NCBI GenBank assembly: GCA_009924965.1
Contig: RFQN01000004.1
Coordinates: 1 to 20,337, forward strand
Origin: Verrucomicrobiota bacterium
GTDB lineage: Bacteria; Verrucomicrobiota; Verrucomicrobiia; Opitutales; UBA953
Direction of reading: 5' to 3'
DNA: 20,337 nucleotides
This document shows, one piece after another, positions 1 to 6,974 of this stretch. The notes below the pieces were generated by a model. That model had not been told where the DNA came from. It was given only the letters and a program-made list of their open reading frames with translations, and did no database searches. Within the stretch, counting starts at the first letter, position 1. Every line of letters begins with the position of its first letter. Made by a program: the position numbers and the translations under genes.

Positions 1-107
1 TGTTCTCCAACTCCTCCAACCTCAACGCCCTCGACCTCGTCAAGACGCCCCGCGTCCTGATCACCCTTGAAGGCCTCACCAAGGTGCTCGAGCGCACCAA
101 GAACTAA
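1..107 (+). CDS. rplD: 50S ribosomal protein L4, C-terminal end (partial)
   Basis: The window opens inside a gene whose last 34 codons read FSNSSNLNALDLVKTPRVLI and then end in a LEGLTKVLERTKN-type tail before a TAA at 105-107. This matches the C-terminus of L4, where the 'N...LDLL....VLIT..AL..LEE' pattern forms the last strand and helix of the protein. L4 binds domain I of 23S rRNA and lines the peptide exit tunnel; in gamma-proteobacteria it also represses its own S10 operon, which cannot be judged here. Position directly before rplW is the classical S10 operon order (rplC-rplD-rplW-rplB). The frame starts at base 3; the 5' part lies outside the window. The call rests on a short piece plus synteny. 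Confidence 0.88.
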   Translation, partial: FSNSSNLNALDLVKTPRVLITLEGLTKVLERTKN

Positions 108-114
108 TCGAACA

Positions 115-402
115 ATGAAGCCCGCTTCCGATATCATCAGCCGCCCGATCCTCACGGAAAAGGCCTCCGGCTTGGCTGAAGCCAACAAGTACGTCTTCGA
201 GATCCTGCCCGGTTGCGACCGCGCCCAGGTGAAGACCGCCATCGAGGCCGCCTTCAAGGTGTCCGTCCTCAAGGTGAACATCCTCGTCCGCAAGGGCAAG
301 ATGCGCCGCAGCCGCCTCAGCGGTGGCTCGGTCTACCAGGAGACCCGCTCCCGTCGCGCCATCGTCACCCTGAAGAAGGGCGACGTCATCTCCCTCGCCT
401 AA
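115..402 (+). CDS. rplW: 50S ribosomal protein L23
   Basis: This 95-residue protein is the usual length for bacterial L23. It opens MKPASDIISRPILTEKA, the family signature 'II.RP..TEK', and continues with KYVFEI..., the K..I..AF.V.V..VN block and a basic loop (GKMRRSRLSGG). L23 sits at the exit of the peptide tunnel and is the docking site for trigger factor and SRP. The ATG at 115 is chosen because the conserved N-terminus starts there; an in-frame ATG at 67 would add 16 residues that are really the end of L4 read in another frame. It begins 7 bases after rplD and no Shine-Dalgarno sequence precedes it. Confidence 0.97.
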   Translation: MKPASDIISRPILTEKASGLAEANKYVFEILPGCDRAQVKTAIEAAFKVSVLKVNILVRKGKMRRSRLSGGSVYQETRSRRAIVTLKKGDVISLA

Positions 403-422
403 TTCTCGGAGTAGACCCAGCC

Positions 423-1283
423 ATGTCCATCGTCACCCATCGTCCTATCACCCCCGGCACGCGCTTCCTCGTTCGCGTGAAGACCGAGGGCCTGCACCCT
501 GGTCGCCCCGAGCGCTCCCTCACGGAGAGCAATCACCGCGCCATGGGCCGTAACTGCTACGGCCGCATCACTTCCCGCCGTCGCGGGGGAGGCCATAAGA
601 AGCTCTACCGCACCATCGACTTCCGCCGCGACCGTCTGGACGCTCCGGCCACCGTGCTCCGCATCGAGTACGATCCGAACCGCACCGCCCACCTGGCTCT
701 CCTCGAGTACGCCGACAAGACCCACACCTACATCCTCGCTCCGGATGGCCTCAAGGTCGGCGACGTCGTCGTCAGCACCACCAAGCCGCAGGAACGTTTG
801 ACTCCGGGTCTCTCGCTGCCATTGCGCCTGATCGCTCCGGCGACCTTCATCCACTGCATCGAGCTCGAGCCCGGCAAGGGCGCCCAGGTCGCCCGTTCGG
901 CCGGCGGCTTCGCCCAGCTCCTCGGCATCGAAGCCGACCGCGCCATCCTGCGCATGCCTTCCGGCGAACAGCGTTACATCAACGCCGATTGCCGCGCCAC
1001 CGTCGGCATCGTCGGCAACGTCGATCACCACAACGCCAGCCTCGGTAAGGCCGGTCGTAGCCGCTGGAAGGGCATCCGTCCGCGCCAGCGTGGTATGTCC
1101 ATGAACCCGGTCGACCACCCGAACGGCGGTGGCGGCGGTAAGAAGAAGGGTGGCGGCGGTCGCCAGCACCTCAAGTCCCCTTGGGGTCAGCTCGCGAAGG
1201 GTTTCCCGACGCGCACCAAGGCCAAGGCTTCGAACAACCAGATCATCCTGCGCCGCAACGGCCGCAAGGTGAAGAAGGTCTAA
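423..1283 (+). CDS. rplB: 50S ribosomal protein L2
   Basis: A 286-residue protein (E. coli 273) with the L2 hallmarks: GRITSRRRGGGHK around residues 47-60, YDPNR, YILAP, GKG.Q.ARSAG, and the C-terminal NPVDHP motif. L2 binds 23S rRNA near the peptidyl-transferase centre and is needed for subunit joining. The histidine equivalent to E. coli His229 is kept (H232), but the usual DHPHGGGEGR reads DHPNGGGGGKKKGGGGR: the second His is Asn234, the Glu is lost, and a Gly/Lys-rich loop is inserted before SPWG. The start at 423 gives the family N-terminus; a longer in-frame start at 213 overlaps rplW and is rejected. A GGAG at 408-411 is one of the few possible ribosome-binding sites in the window, though 11 bases away. 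Confidence 0.97.
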   Translation: MSIVTHRPITPGTRFLVRVKTEGLHPGRPERSLTESNHRAMGRNCYGRITSRRRGGGHKKLYRTIDFRRDRLDAPATVLRIEYDPNRTAHLALLEYADKTHTYILAPDGLKVGDVVVSTTKPQERLTPGLSLPLRLIAPATFIHCIELEPGKGAQVARSAGGFAQLLGIEADRAILRMPSGEQRYINADCRATVGIVGNVDHHNASLGKAGRSRWKGIRPRQRGMSMNPVDHPNGGGGGKKKGGGGRQHLKSPWGQLAKGFPTRTKAKASNNQIILRRNGRKVKKV

Positions 1284-1305
1284 CCCTTAAACGTCACCCA
1301 AGCAC

Positions 1306-1584
1306 ATGGCACGCTCTCGTAAAAAAGGTTTCTTCGTCGACCCGCATCTCGTCGACAAGGTGGTGGTGGCCCAGAAGGCCAACAGCCGCAAGCCGATCAA
1401 GACCTGGTCCCGTCGTTCGACCGTCACCCCGGATTTCATCGGCCTCAACCTGGAAGTCCACAACGGCAAGGCCTTCGTCCCCGTCTATGTGACGGAAAAC
1501 ATGGTCGGCCACAAGCTCGGCGAGTTCGCTCCGACGCGCACCTTCCGCCAGCACACCCAGCCTTCTCGCAAGGAAGCCCAGTAA
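1306..1584 (+). CDS. rpsS: 30S ribosomal protein S19
   Basis: A 92-residue protein, the normal S19 length. It begins MARSRKKGFFVDPHL and shows the family core: KTWSRRSTVTPDFIG, the 'V.V.NGK.FVPVYVTE.MVGHKLGEFAPTR' block split over residues 50-78, and a basic tail. S19 forms a heterodimer with S13 in the head of the small subunit and contacts the A-site tRNA region. It follows rplB by 22 bases, as in nearly all bacteria. The spacer starts TAACCCTTAAAC and has no Shine-Dalgarno site. In most genomes rplV follows directly; here another reading frame is interposed first. Confidence 0.97.
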   Translation: MARSRKKGFFVDPHLVDKVVVAQKANSRKPIKTWSRRSTVTPDFIGLNLEVHNGKAFVPVYVTENMVGHKLGEFAPTRTFRQHTQPSRKEAQ

Positions 1585-1592
1585 TCCTGTTC

Positions 1593-1931
1593 ATGCGCTT
1601 CGCCCTCTCCATGTCGGTCCTGCTCGCCTCCGCTGCCGCGGTGTGCGCGGGCAGCCGTACGTTGGGGTCGGCCGAGTCGAATGGTCAGGCCAACGTCGTC
1701 GAAGTCGTCGTCGGTCGCAGCGCGGACCTCGTGGTCCTCGCCAGCGGTTACGACGCGGGTCTCCGCCCGGGTGCCGTTTGCACGGTCTCCCGCGCCGGCC
1801 AGGCCTTCGGCTCGATCGTCGTCGCGGATGCTTCCGAGCACCGCGCCGTGGCCCTGATCCTCTCGCTCGACGGCGGCGCCCGCATCAATCCGGGCGACAC
1901 CGTTACTCTCCGCGCTAATCCCCGCATCTAA
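1593..1931 (+). CDS. Small exported hypothetical protein inserted between rpsS and rplV
   Basis: I do not recognise a named family. The 112-residue product starts with a basic residue and a hydrophobic stretch (MRFALSMSVLLASAAAVCAG), a plausible Sec signal peptide with cleavage after VCA at about residue 19; the Cys at 18 is not in a convincing lipobox. The mature part is valine-rich with regularly spaced glycines: YDAGLRPG near 53-60, then GQAFGSIVV, AVALILSLDGG and INPGDTVTLR. This resembles a small all-beta barrel of the type 'GL.PG..CTV.R.G...G.I.V......A...I......I..GD.V'. It lies 8 bases after rpsS and 24 before rplV, and its C-ending codons match its neighbours, so it looks like a translated member of the operon. 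An export-directed protein here is unexpected. Its function is unknown. Confidence 0.72.
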   Translation: MRFALSMSVLLASAAAVCAGSRTLGSAESNGQANVVEVVVGRSADLVVLASGYDAGLRPGAVCTVSRAGQAFGSIVVADASEHRAVALILSLDGGARINPGDTVTLRANPRI

Positions 1932-1955
1932 CCCAACCACCCTTTTATAACCGTC

Positions 1956-2294
1956 ATGGAAGTCCACGCTCTCACCCGTTTTGCCCGCATGTCGCCCCAG
2001 AAGGTGCGCGAAGTCGCCCGCCAGATCCAGGGTCTCCCTGCCGAGGAAGCCGTCCAGCTCCTCCGCTTCATCCCCCGCAAGTCGGCCCGCCTCCTGTCCA
2101 AGACCTTGGCCAGCGCGATCGCCAACGCGGAGAACAACCACCAGCTCTCCAGCGCCGACCTCGTCGTCGTCTCCGCCACGGTGAACCAGGGCCCGGTGCT
2201 CAAGCGCTCGATGCCCGCCGCCCGCGGCTCGGCCCACCCGATCCACAAGTCCATGAGCCACATCCGCATCGCGCTGGGCTCGGCCACCAAGTAA
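1956..2294 (+). CDS. rplV: 50S ribosomal protein L22
   Basis: A 112-residue protein with the L22 pattern: ARMSPQKVREVARQIQG near the N-terminus, the SARLLSKTLASAIANAENN helix in the middle, and the tunnel-loop end VNQGPVLKRSMPAARGSAHPI followed by SHIRIAL. L22 binds all domains of 23S rRNA and its beta-hairpin lines the exit tunnel, where it affects macrolide response and translational stalling. It is followed by rpsC after 18 bases, as expected. The upstream spacer is an AC-rich run ending TTTTATAACCGTC with no Shine-Dalgarno site. Nothing in the protein looks damaged. Confidence 0.97.
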   Translation: MEVHALTRFARMSPQKVREVARQIQGLPAEEAVQLLRFIPRKSARLLSKTLASAIANAENNHQLSSADLVVVSATVNQGPVLKRSMPAARGSAHPIHKSMSHIRIALGSATK

Positions 2295-2312
2295 CCCCTT
2301 ACAAACCACACA

Positions 2313-2960
2313 ATGGGACAGAAAGTAAATCCGATCGGCTTCCGTCTAGCCGTCCGCCGCAACTGGGAATCTCGCTGGTTCGCGACGAAGCGCGATGGCG
2401 CCTTCGCCCGCAACATCCTCGAGGACTACCGCATCCGCGAGTTCCTCAAGGAAAAGCTCCGCCAGGCCGCCGTGCCCCGCATCTTCATCGAACGCGCCGG
2501 CTCCAAGGTCCGCGTCCGCATCTGGACCGCCCGCCCGGGCGTCGTCATCGGCCGCAAGGGCGATGAGCTCAAGAAGCTCCGCGAGGAGATCGCCGCCGTG
2601 GCCGGCAAGGCCAAGGCCGACGACGTCATGCTCGAAGTGAACGAAGTGAAGCGCCCCGACCTCGTGGCCCAGCTCGTCGCCGAGAACGTCGCCCTCCAGC
2701 TCGAGCGCCGCATCTCCTTCCGCCGCGCCATGAAGAAGGCCATCCAGTCCACGATGCAGAACGGTGCCGACGGCATCCGTCTCCGCCTCGGCGGCCGACT
2801 CGGTGGCGCTGAAATCGCCCGCGTCGAGTCCGCTCGCGTCGGTCGCGTCCCCCTCCACACCCTCCGCGAGAACATCGACTACGGCTTCGCCGAAGCCCGC
2901 ACCCTCTACGGCAAGCTCGGCATCAAGTGCTGGATCTGCGCCAAGGACTCCGAGTTCTAA
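2313..2960 (+). CDS. rpsC: 30S ribosomal protein S3
   Basis: A 215-residue protein starting MGQKVNPIGFRLAV, the universal S3 N-terminus. A KH domain follows with the GxxG loop in VVIGRKGDELKKLREEI (about residues 71-88), then the C-terminal S3 domain with AENVALQLERRISFRRAMK and the GADGIRLRLGGRLGGAEIAR motif that contributes to mRNA-entry helicase activity. S3 lies at the mRNA entry tunnel. The length is close to other bacterial S3 proteins, without the long tails some carry. It sits 18 bases after rplV and 37 before rplP, standard S10 operon order. Confidence 0.98.
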   Translation: MGQKVNPIGFRLAVRRNWESRWFATKRDGAFARNILEDYRIREFLKEKLRQAAVPRIFIERAGSKVRVRIWTARPGVVIGRKGDELKKLREEIAAVAGKAKADDVMLEVNEVKRPDLVAQLVAENVALQLERRISFRRAMKKAIQSTMQNGADGIRLRLGGRLGGAEIARVESARVGRVPLHTLRENIDYGFAEARTLYGKLGIKCWICAKDSEF

Positions 2961-2997
2961 ACCGCCCGCGTAACCCTCGAACTAAAGACCCGCTTCC

Positions 2998-3426
2998 ATG
3001 GCCAATCTTCAACCCGCCCGCACCAAGTGGCGCAAACACCGCAAAGGCAAGATCCGCGGTAATGCCACGACCTGCAACACCCTCGCTTTCGGCGATTTCG
3101 GCATCCAGTCCCTGGACCGTGCCCGCATCCCCGCCAACCAGATCGAGGCTGCCCGTATCGCCATCTCCCGCGCCCTCAAGCGCAAGGGCAAGATGTGGAT
3201 GCGCGTTTTCCCGCACACCCCGGTGACCAAGAAGCCGGCCGAAGTCCGAATGGGCTCTGGTAAGGGTAGCGTCGAGTACTACGTGGCCGTCATCAAGCCC
3301 GGCACCATGCTTTTCGAGGTCGCCGGCGTGCCGATCACCGTCGCCCGCGAGGCCATGCGCCTGGCCGACACCAAGCTGCAGGTCCGCTGCCGCTTCCTGG
3401 CCCGCGAAGAACTCGAAAAGTATTGA
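2998..3426 (+). CDS. rplP: 50S ribosomal protein L16
   Basis: A 142-residue protein, family length about 137-144. It reads MANLQPARTKWRKHRKGKIRG at the start (family 'ML.PKR.K.RK..RG'), then FGDFGIQSL, the IEAARIAISRALKRKGKMW block, and VRMGSGKGSVEYYVAVIKPG around residues 82-102, the most diagnostic part of L16. L16 helps position the acceptor arm of A-site tRNA. It ends in TGA at 3424-3426, unlike most of the ribosomal genes here, which end in TAA. A 41-base spacer separates it from rpmC. Confidence 0.97.
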   Translation: MANLQPARTKWRKHRKGKIRGNATTCNTLAFGDFGIQSLDRARIPANQIEAARIAISRALKRKGKMWMRVFPHTPVTKKPAEVRMGSGKGSVEYYVAVIKPGTMLFEVAGVPITVAREAMRLADTKLQVRCRFLAREELEKY

Positions 3427-3467
3427 TGCCTAAGGCCTTCCTCACCCATAACTGACCTCTTTTCCCG

Positions 3468-3692
3468 ATGCGTACCTACCAAAAAGGCAAGCCTTCCGCC
3501 GCTTCCGCGCTGCGTCCCCTGGCCGCCGCTGAGCTCCAGAAGCGCGTGCGCGAAGCCCGCGAGGAACTCCTCCAGCTCCGTCTTCGCAAGGCGACCGGCG
3601 CGGTCGAGAACTCTGCCCGTTTCCGTTTCCTCCGCGCCGACATCGCCCGATGCCTGACGGTGCTGAAGGCCAAGGCCACCGCCGCCAAGTAA
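3468..3692 (+). CDS. rpmC: 50S ribosomal protein L29
   Basis: A 74-residue protein, slightly longer than the 63-67 typical of bacteria. The diagnostic helix-turn-helix is present: LAAAELQKRVREAREELLQL, then LRLRKATGAVENSARFR and a second helix RADIARCLTVLKAK. The extra length is a basic N-terminal leader (MRTYQKGKPSAASA). L29 sits beside L23 at the tunnel exit and takes part in the docking surface for SRP and trigger factor. Its place between rplP and rpsQ is the classical order and supports the call for a short, weakly conserved protein. Confidence 0.95.
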   Translation: MRTYQKGKPSAASALRPLAAAELQKRVREAREELLQLRLRKATGAVENSARFRFLRADIARCLTVLKAKATAAK

Positions 3693-3714
3693 CCCTTAAA
3701 AATCCCACATTCCG

Positions 3715-3999
3715 ATGTCCGAGACCCGCTCCAACCGCAAGACCCTCATCGGCTTCGTCGCCACCCGTTCGGGCGACAAGTCCGTGAAGGTTAATTTCCA
3801 ATACACCGTCCTTCACCCCGTTTACGGCAAGGAAGTGAAGCGCCGTACCGTGCTCCACGCCCATGACGAGAAGAACGAGTGCAAGGTGGGCGACAAGGTC
3901 GAGATCATGGAGACCCGCCCCCTGTCCAAGCTCAAGCGCTGGCGCGTGATCCGCGTCGTCGAAGCCGCGAAGATCGCCGCCCAGTCGATCGACGGATAA
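3715..3999 (+). CDS. rpsQ: 30S ribosomal protein S17
   Basis: A 94-residue OB-fold protein. It shows the S17 pattern: NRKTLIGFVATRSGDKSVKV near the start, YTVLHPVYGKEVKRRTVLHAHDE, then CKVGDKVEIMETRPLSKLKRW, whose 'GD.V.I.E.RPLSK.K.W' segment is the family signature. S17 is a primary binding protein of 16S rRNA in the 30S body. The C-terminal tail VEAAKIAAQSIDG is a short extension. It lies 22 bases after rpmC and 19 before rplN. The preceding spacer begins TAACCCTTAAAAAT, one instance of the recurrent gene-end pattern of this operon. Confidence 0.97.
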   Translation: MSETRSNRKTLIGFVATRSGDKSVKVNFQYTVLHPVYGKEVKRRTVLHAHDEKNECKVGDKVEIMETRPLSKLKRWRVIRVVEAAKIAAQSIDG

Positions 4000-4018
4000 C
4001 CTCTAAACACTACCTTTT

Positions 4019-4384
4019 ATGCTACAGATGCTTTCCCGACTCGACGTCGCCGACAACACCGGCGCCCGTCAGGTCCAGATGATCCGCCGCCTCGGCCAGA
4101 TCACCGACACCGCCGGCATCGGCGACGTCGTCATTTGCTCCGTCAAGGACTCCACCCCCGACGCCCAGTGCAAGAAGGGTAGCGTCGTCCGCGCCGTCAT
4201 CGTCCGCACCGTCGCCCCGATCCGTCGCAACGACGGCAGCTACCTGCGCTTCGATTCCAACGCCGTCGTCATCCTGGACGACAACGGCAACCCGAAGGGT
4301 ACCCGCATCTTCGGGCCCGTCGCCCGCGAGCTCCGCGGCAAGAACTTCATGAAGATCATCTCCCTCGCCCCCGAGGTCCTTTAA
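4019..4384 (+). CDS. rplN: 50S ribosomal protein L14
   Basis: A 121-residue protein (E. coli 123). The L14 signature is plain: MLSRLDVADNTGARQVQMIRR at the N-terminus, GDVVICSVKDS, the KGSVVRAVIVRT strand, and RFDSNAVVILDDNGNPKGTRIFGPVARELR near the end (given here as overlapping pieces of one block). L14 forms an intersubunit bridge with 16S rRNA and contacts L19. The ATG at 4019 is used; a second ATG three codons on is possible but the family usually has a few residues before the LDVADN block. This gene starts the classical spc operon segment (rplN-rplX-rplE). Confidence 0.97.
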   Translation: MLQMLSRLDVADNTGARQVQMIRRLGQITDTAGIGDVVICSVKDSTPDAQCKKGSVVRAVIVRTVAPIRRNDGSYLRFDSNAVVILDDNGNPKGTRIFGPVARELRGKNFMKIISLAPEVL

Positions 4385-4389
4385 TCGCC

Positions 4390-4662
4390 ATGTCCAAGAC
4401 TGATATCAAGAAAGGCGACGAAGTCGTCGTCATCGCCGGCGCCGACAAGGGCAAGCGCGGTGAAATCCTCTCCTACGACCGTGCCGCTGAACGCGTCACC
4501 ATCAAGGGCCTCAACCTCGTCAAGCGCCACCTGAAGCGCACGCAGGAAGGCACCGGCGGCATCACCGAAAAGGAAGCCCCGATCCATCGCTCCAACGTGA
4601 TGCTCGGCTCCCTCTGGGACGCCCGTCGCGCCAAGAAGCCGGCTAAGAAGGCCGCCAAGTAA
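4390..4662 (+). CDS. rplX: 50S ribosomal protein L24
   Basis: A 90-residue protein containing the KOW motif of L24 near the start: IKKGDEVVVIAGADKGKRGE, followed by ERVTIKGLNLVKRHLK and the family's 'GGI.EKEAPIH.SNV' block. L24 is an early assembly initiator of the large subunit, binding the 5' end of 23S rRNA. It is at the short end of the family (about 100-105 residues in many bacteria): after SNVMLGS the usual C-terminal strands are replaced by a short basic tail, ARRAKKPAKKAAK. It begins only 5 bases after rplN, so translational coupling is likely. Confidence 0.96.
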   Translation: MSKTDIKKGDEVVVIAGADKGKRGEILSYDRAAERVTIKGLNLVKRHLKRTQEGTGGITEKEAPIHRSNVMLGSLWDARRAKKPAKKAAK

Positions 4663-4694
4663 CCCTGACGAAACCACCCGAGATTTACACAAAG

Positions 4695-5279
4695 ATGTCT
4701 ACCAAGCCCTACCTTAAGAAGGTCTACCTCGAGAAGGTCGTCCCCGAGCTCATCAAGGCCCGCGGTTACAAGAACGTCCACCAGGTCCCGAACCTCACCA
4801 AGATCGTCCTCAATTCGGCCTTCAAGGCTGAAGCCGATAAGGCCCACATGGCCGAAGTCGTGAAGGAGATCACCAAGCTGTCCGGCCAGAAGCCGGTCAT
4901 CACCTACGCTTCCAAGAGCGTCGCGAGCTTCAAGGTCCGCCAAGGCATGCCCCTCGGCTGCATGGTCACCCTCCGTGGCGCCCGCATGTGGGAATTCCTC
5001 CTCCGCCTCACCGCGGTGGCCCTCCCGATGATCCGCGACTTCCGCGGCGTCGGCAACCGCCTCGACGGCCGTGGCAACTACTCCCTCGGCATCGTCGACC
5101 ACACCATCTTCCCGGAAACCCAGGCTGACGGTTCGCAGCGCGCGAACATCGGCATGGACGTCGTCATCGTGACGACCGCCAAGACCGACGACGAAGGCCG
5201 CGAACTCCTCCGCATGCTCGGCATGCCGTTCCGCCGCTCCTCCGCCGCCACCGAAGCCGCCGCCACCGCGAAGGCCTAA
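4695..5279 (+). CDS. rplE: 50S ribosomal protein L5
   Basis: A 194-residue protein (family about 179-190). Typical elements are VPNLTKIVLNS, the SGQKPVITYASKSVASFKVR block, MPLGCMVTLRGARMWEFLLRL, and DFRGVGNRLDGRGNYSLGI, followed by the IFPE and GMDVVIVTTAKTD segment. L5 binds 5S rRNA and contacts P-site tRNA and S13 across the subunit interface. The C-terminus carries a short Ala/Thr-rich tail (SSAATEAAATAKA) beyond the conserved FR end. It follows rplX by 32 bases. Confidence 0.97.
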   Translation: MSTKPYLKKVYLEKVVPELIKARGYKNVHQVPNLTKIVLNSAFKAEADKAHMAEVVKEITKLSGQKPVITYASKSVASFKVRQGMPLGCMVTLRGARMWEFLLRLTAVALPMIRDFRGVGNRLDGRGNYSLGIVDHTIFPETQADGSQRANIGMDVVIVTTAKTDDEGRELLRMLGMPFRRSSAATEAAATAKA

Positions 5280-5300
5280 CCCCCAGCTTACAAAACCAGT

Positions 5301-5606
5301 ATGGCCAAGAAGTCCGTCATCCAGCGCGCCCTCAAGCGCGACCGCCTCGTCGCCAAGCACGCTGCCAAGCGCGCCGAGCTCAAGGCGATCCTCCTCAGCC
5401 CGAAGACCACCGAAGAGGAGTTCTACGCTGCCCAGCGCAAGCTCACCGAGTTGCCCCGCAACTCGTCCAAGGTTCGTCATAAGAACCGCTGCTCCATCTC
5501 CGGTCGTCCGCGTGCGTTCATCCGCAAGTTCGGCCTCTCCCGTATCACCTTCCGCGAACTCGCCCTCGGCGGCCAGATCCCTGGCGTCACCAAGGCTTCC
5601 TGGTAA
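5301..5606 (+). CDS. rpsN: 30S ribosomal protein S14, zinc-free long form
   Basis: A 101-residue S14, starting MAKKSVIQRALKRDRLVAKH and ending with RNRC-like HKNRCSISGRPRAFIRKFGL followed by SRITFRELALGGQIPGVTKASW. The long length and the absence of the paired CxxC motifs mark it as the C-minus (zinc-independent) type, as in E. coli, rather than the 61-residue zinc-binding type. S14 stabilises the 30S head and is near S3 and S10. Being the genome's operon copy, it suggests that the main S14 does not need zinc; whether a second copy exists cannot be seen here. Confidence 0.97.
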   Translation: MAKKSVIQRALKRDRLVAKHAAKRAELKAILLSPKTTEEEFYAAQRKLTELPRNSSKVRHKNRCSISGRPRAFIRKFGLSRITFRELALGGQIPGVTKASW

Positions 5607-5624
5607 CCTCCGACCGCAACGACT

Positions 5625-6023
5625 ATGTCCGCTTCTAACGATACCATCGGAGATTTCCTGACCTCCATCCGCAACGCTTCCAAGGCCGAGAAGGCCACGG
5701 TTGTCGTCCAGTGGTCGCGCCTCCGCGAAGGCGTGGCTCGCATCCTCACGGAGTCCGGCTACCTGGCCAGCTTCCGTAAGGCTGAGCGCGAAGAAAAGCC
5801 CGTCCTCGAGCTCACCCTCAAGTACGTCTCCGGCGTCCCCGCCATCACCAGCATCGAGCGCGTCTCGACCCCTGGTCGCCGCGTCTACGCCGGCTACACC
5901 ACCGTGCCCAAGGTCATCGGCGGCATGGGCGTCTCCATCCTCACCACCTCTCGTGGCGTCATGACCGACGCTGAAGCCCGTCGCCAGAAGGTCGGCGGCG
6001 AGCTCCTCGCCAAGGTCTGGTAA
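5625..6023 (+). CDS. rpsH: 30S ribosomal protein S8
   Basis: A 132-residue protein, family length about 130. It has the N-terminal DTIGDFLTSIRNASKA motif, the GYLASFRKAE segment, and the C-terminal signature PGRRVYAGYTTVPKVIGGMG followed by GVSILTTSRGVMTDAEARR; the last blocks are the most conserved part of S8. S8 is a primary 16S rRNA binder in the central domain and, in E. coli, the translational repressor of the spc operon; a matching mRNA target was not evident near rplE here. Spacing to rpsN is 18 bases and to rplF 22. Confidence 0.97.
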   Translation: MSASNDTIGDFLTSIRNASKAEKATVVVQWSRLREGVARILTESGYLASFRKAEREEKPVLELTLKYVSGVPAITSIERVSTPGRRVYAGYTTVPKVIGGMGVSILTTSRGVMTDAEARRQKVGGELLAKVW

Positions 6024-6045
6024 CCAACCCCCCAACTATCAAGTC

Positions 6046-6582
6046 ATGAGCCGCATCGGCAAACAGCCCGTCTCCGTCCCCGCCTCCGTCAAGGTCGCGG
6101 TCAACGGCAAGACCATCTCCATCGAAGGCCCGAAGGGTAAGCTTTCGCACACGTTCCCCGCCCAGATCGGCGTGACCGTCGACAAGTCCGTCGTCCAGGT
6201 CGCCGACCTCTCCGAGAAGAAGGACGCGGGTCCTCTCTTCGGCACCACCCGTGCCATCATCCGCAACATGGTGGAAGGCGTGGAGAAGGGCTACAGCAAG
6301 ACCCTCCTCATCGAAGGCGTCGGTTTCAAGGCCGCCCTCAAGGGCAACGTCCTTGACCTCGCCCTCGGCTACTCCCACCCGATCCGTTACACGATCCCGG
6401 CGGGCGTCACGGTCGTCGTCACCGACGGCACGAAGCTCGTGATCTCCGGCGCGGACCGTCACATGGTCGGCCAGGTCGCCGCCTCCATCAAACTCTACAA
6501 GCCGGTCGAGCCTTACAAGGGCAAGGGCGTTCGCGTCGAAGGCGAATACGTCCGCCGTAAGGAAGGCAAGAAGACCGCCTAA
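6046..6582 (+). CDS. rplF: 50S ribosomal protein L6
   Basis: A 178-residue protein (E. coli 177) with the two duplicated L6 domains. It starts MSRIGKQPVSVPASVKV, contains GTTRAIIRNMVEGVEKGYSK and the LLIEGVGFKAALKGNVLDLA segment, and ends with the family signature YKGKGVRVEGEYVRRKEGKK. L6 lies near the sarcin-ricin loop and the factor-binding region. Nothing unusual is visible. It is followed by rplR after 20 bases; the spacer begins TAACCCG and has no Shine-Dalgarno site. Confidence 0.98.
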   Translation: MSRIGKQPVSVPASVKVAVNGKTISIEGPKGKLSHTFPAQIGVTVDKSVVQVADLSEKKDAGPLFGTTRAIIRNMVEGVEKGYSKTLLIEGVGFKAALKGNVLDLALGYSHPIRYTIPAGVTVVVTDGTKLVISGADRHMVGQVAASIKLYKPVEPYKGKGVRVEGEYVRRKEGKKTA

Positions 6583-6602
6583 CCCGCACGCCACCTACCT
6601 TC

Positions 6603-6965
6603 ATGAATATTTCCAAGAAGAACCTGCTCGCGCAGAAGCGCCGCTGGCGCATCCGCAAGACGGTGCAAGGCACCGCCGCCCGTCCGCGTCTCGCCCTCAA
6701 GCTGACGCACCTCCACCTCTACGCCCAGGCGATCGACGACGATCGTGGCGTGACCCTCGTGGCCACGTCCACCACCTCGAAGGATCTCCGCGGCCAGAAG
6801 CTGCGTCCGACCGTCAAGGGTGCCACCGCCTTCGGTGCCGCCTTCGGCGCGAAGGCCAAGGCCGCCGGCCTCACCACCGTGGTCTTCGACCGCGCTGGTC
6901 GTCGTTACCATGGCGCCGTCAAGGCGTTCGCCGATGCCGCCCGCGCTGCCGGCCTCCTCTTCTAA
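6603..6965 (+). CDS. rplR: 50S ribosomal protein L18
   Basis: A 120-residue protein. The family pattern is visible: basic N-terminus with KRRWRIRKTV, then RPRLALKLTHLHLYAQAIDD, AFGAAFGAKAKAAGLTTVVF, and the ending DRAGRRYHGAVKAFADAARA followed by AGLLF, the usual 'D..G..YHGRV.A.A.AAREAGL.F'. L18 binds 5S rRNA together with L5 and delivers it to the large subunit. The gene ends 9 bases before rpsE with TAATAA, the shortest AT-rich spacer in the operon. Confidence 0.97.
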   Translation: MNISKKNLLAQKRRWRIRKTVQGTAARPRLALKLTHLHLYAQAIDDDRGVTLVATSTTSKDLRGQKLRPTVKGATAFGAAFGAKAKAAGLTTVVFDRAGRRYHGAVKAFADAARAAGLLF

Positions 6966-6974
6966 TAAAATTCC

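Noticed and set aside
213..422. N-terminal extension of rplB from an ATG at 213
   Set aside because: It overlaps rplW in another frame, and the added residues have no likeness to L2; the family start lies at 423.
3431..3440. AAGGCCTT palindrome between rplP and rpmC
   Set aside because: Eight bases only, no T run and no pairing beyond it; not a terminator or operator that can be supported.
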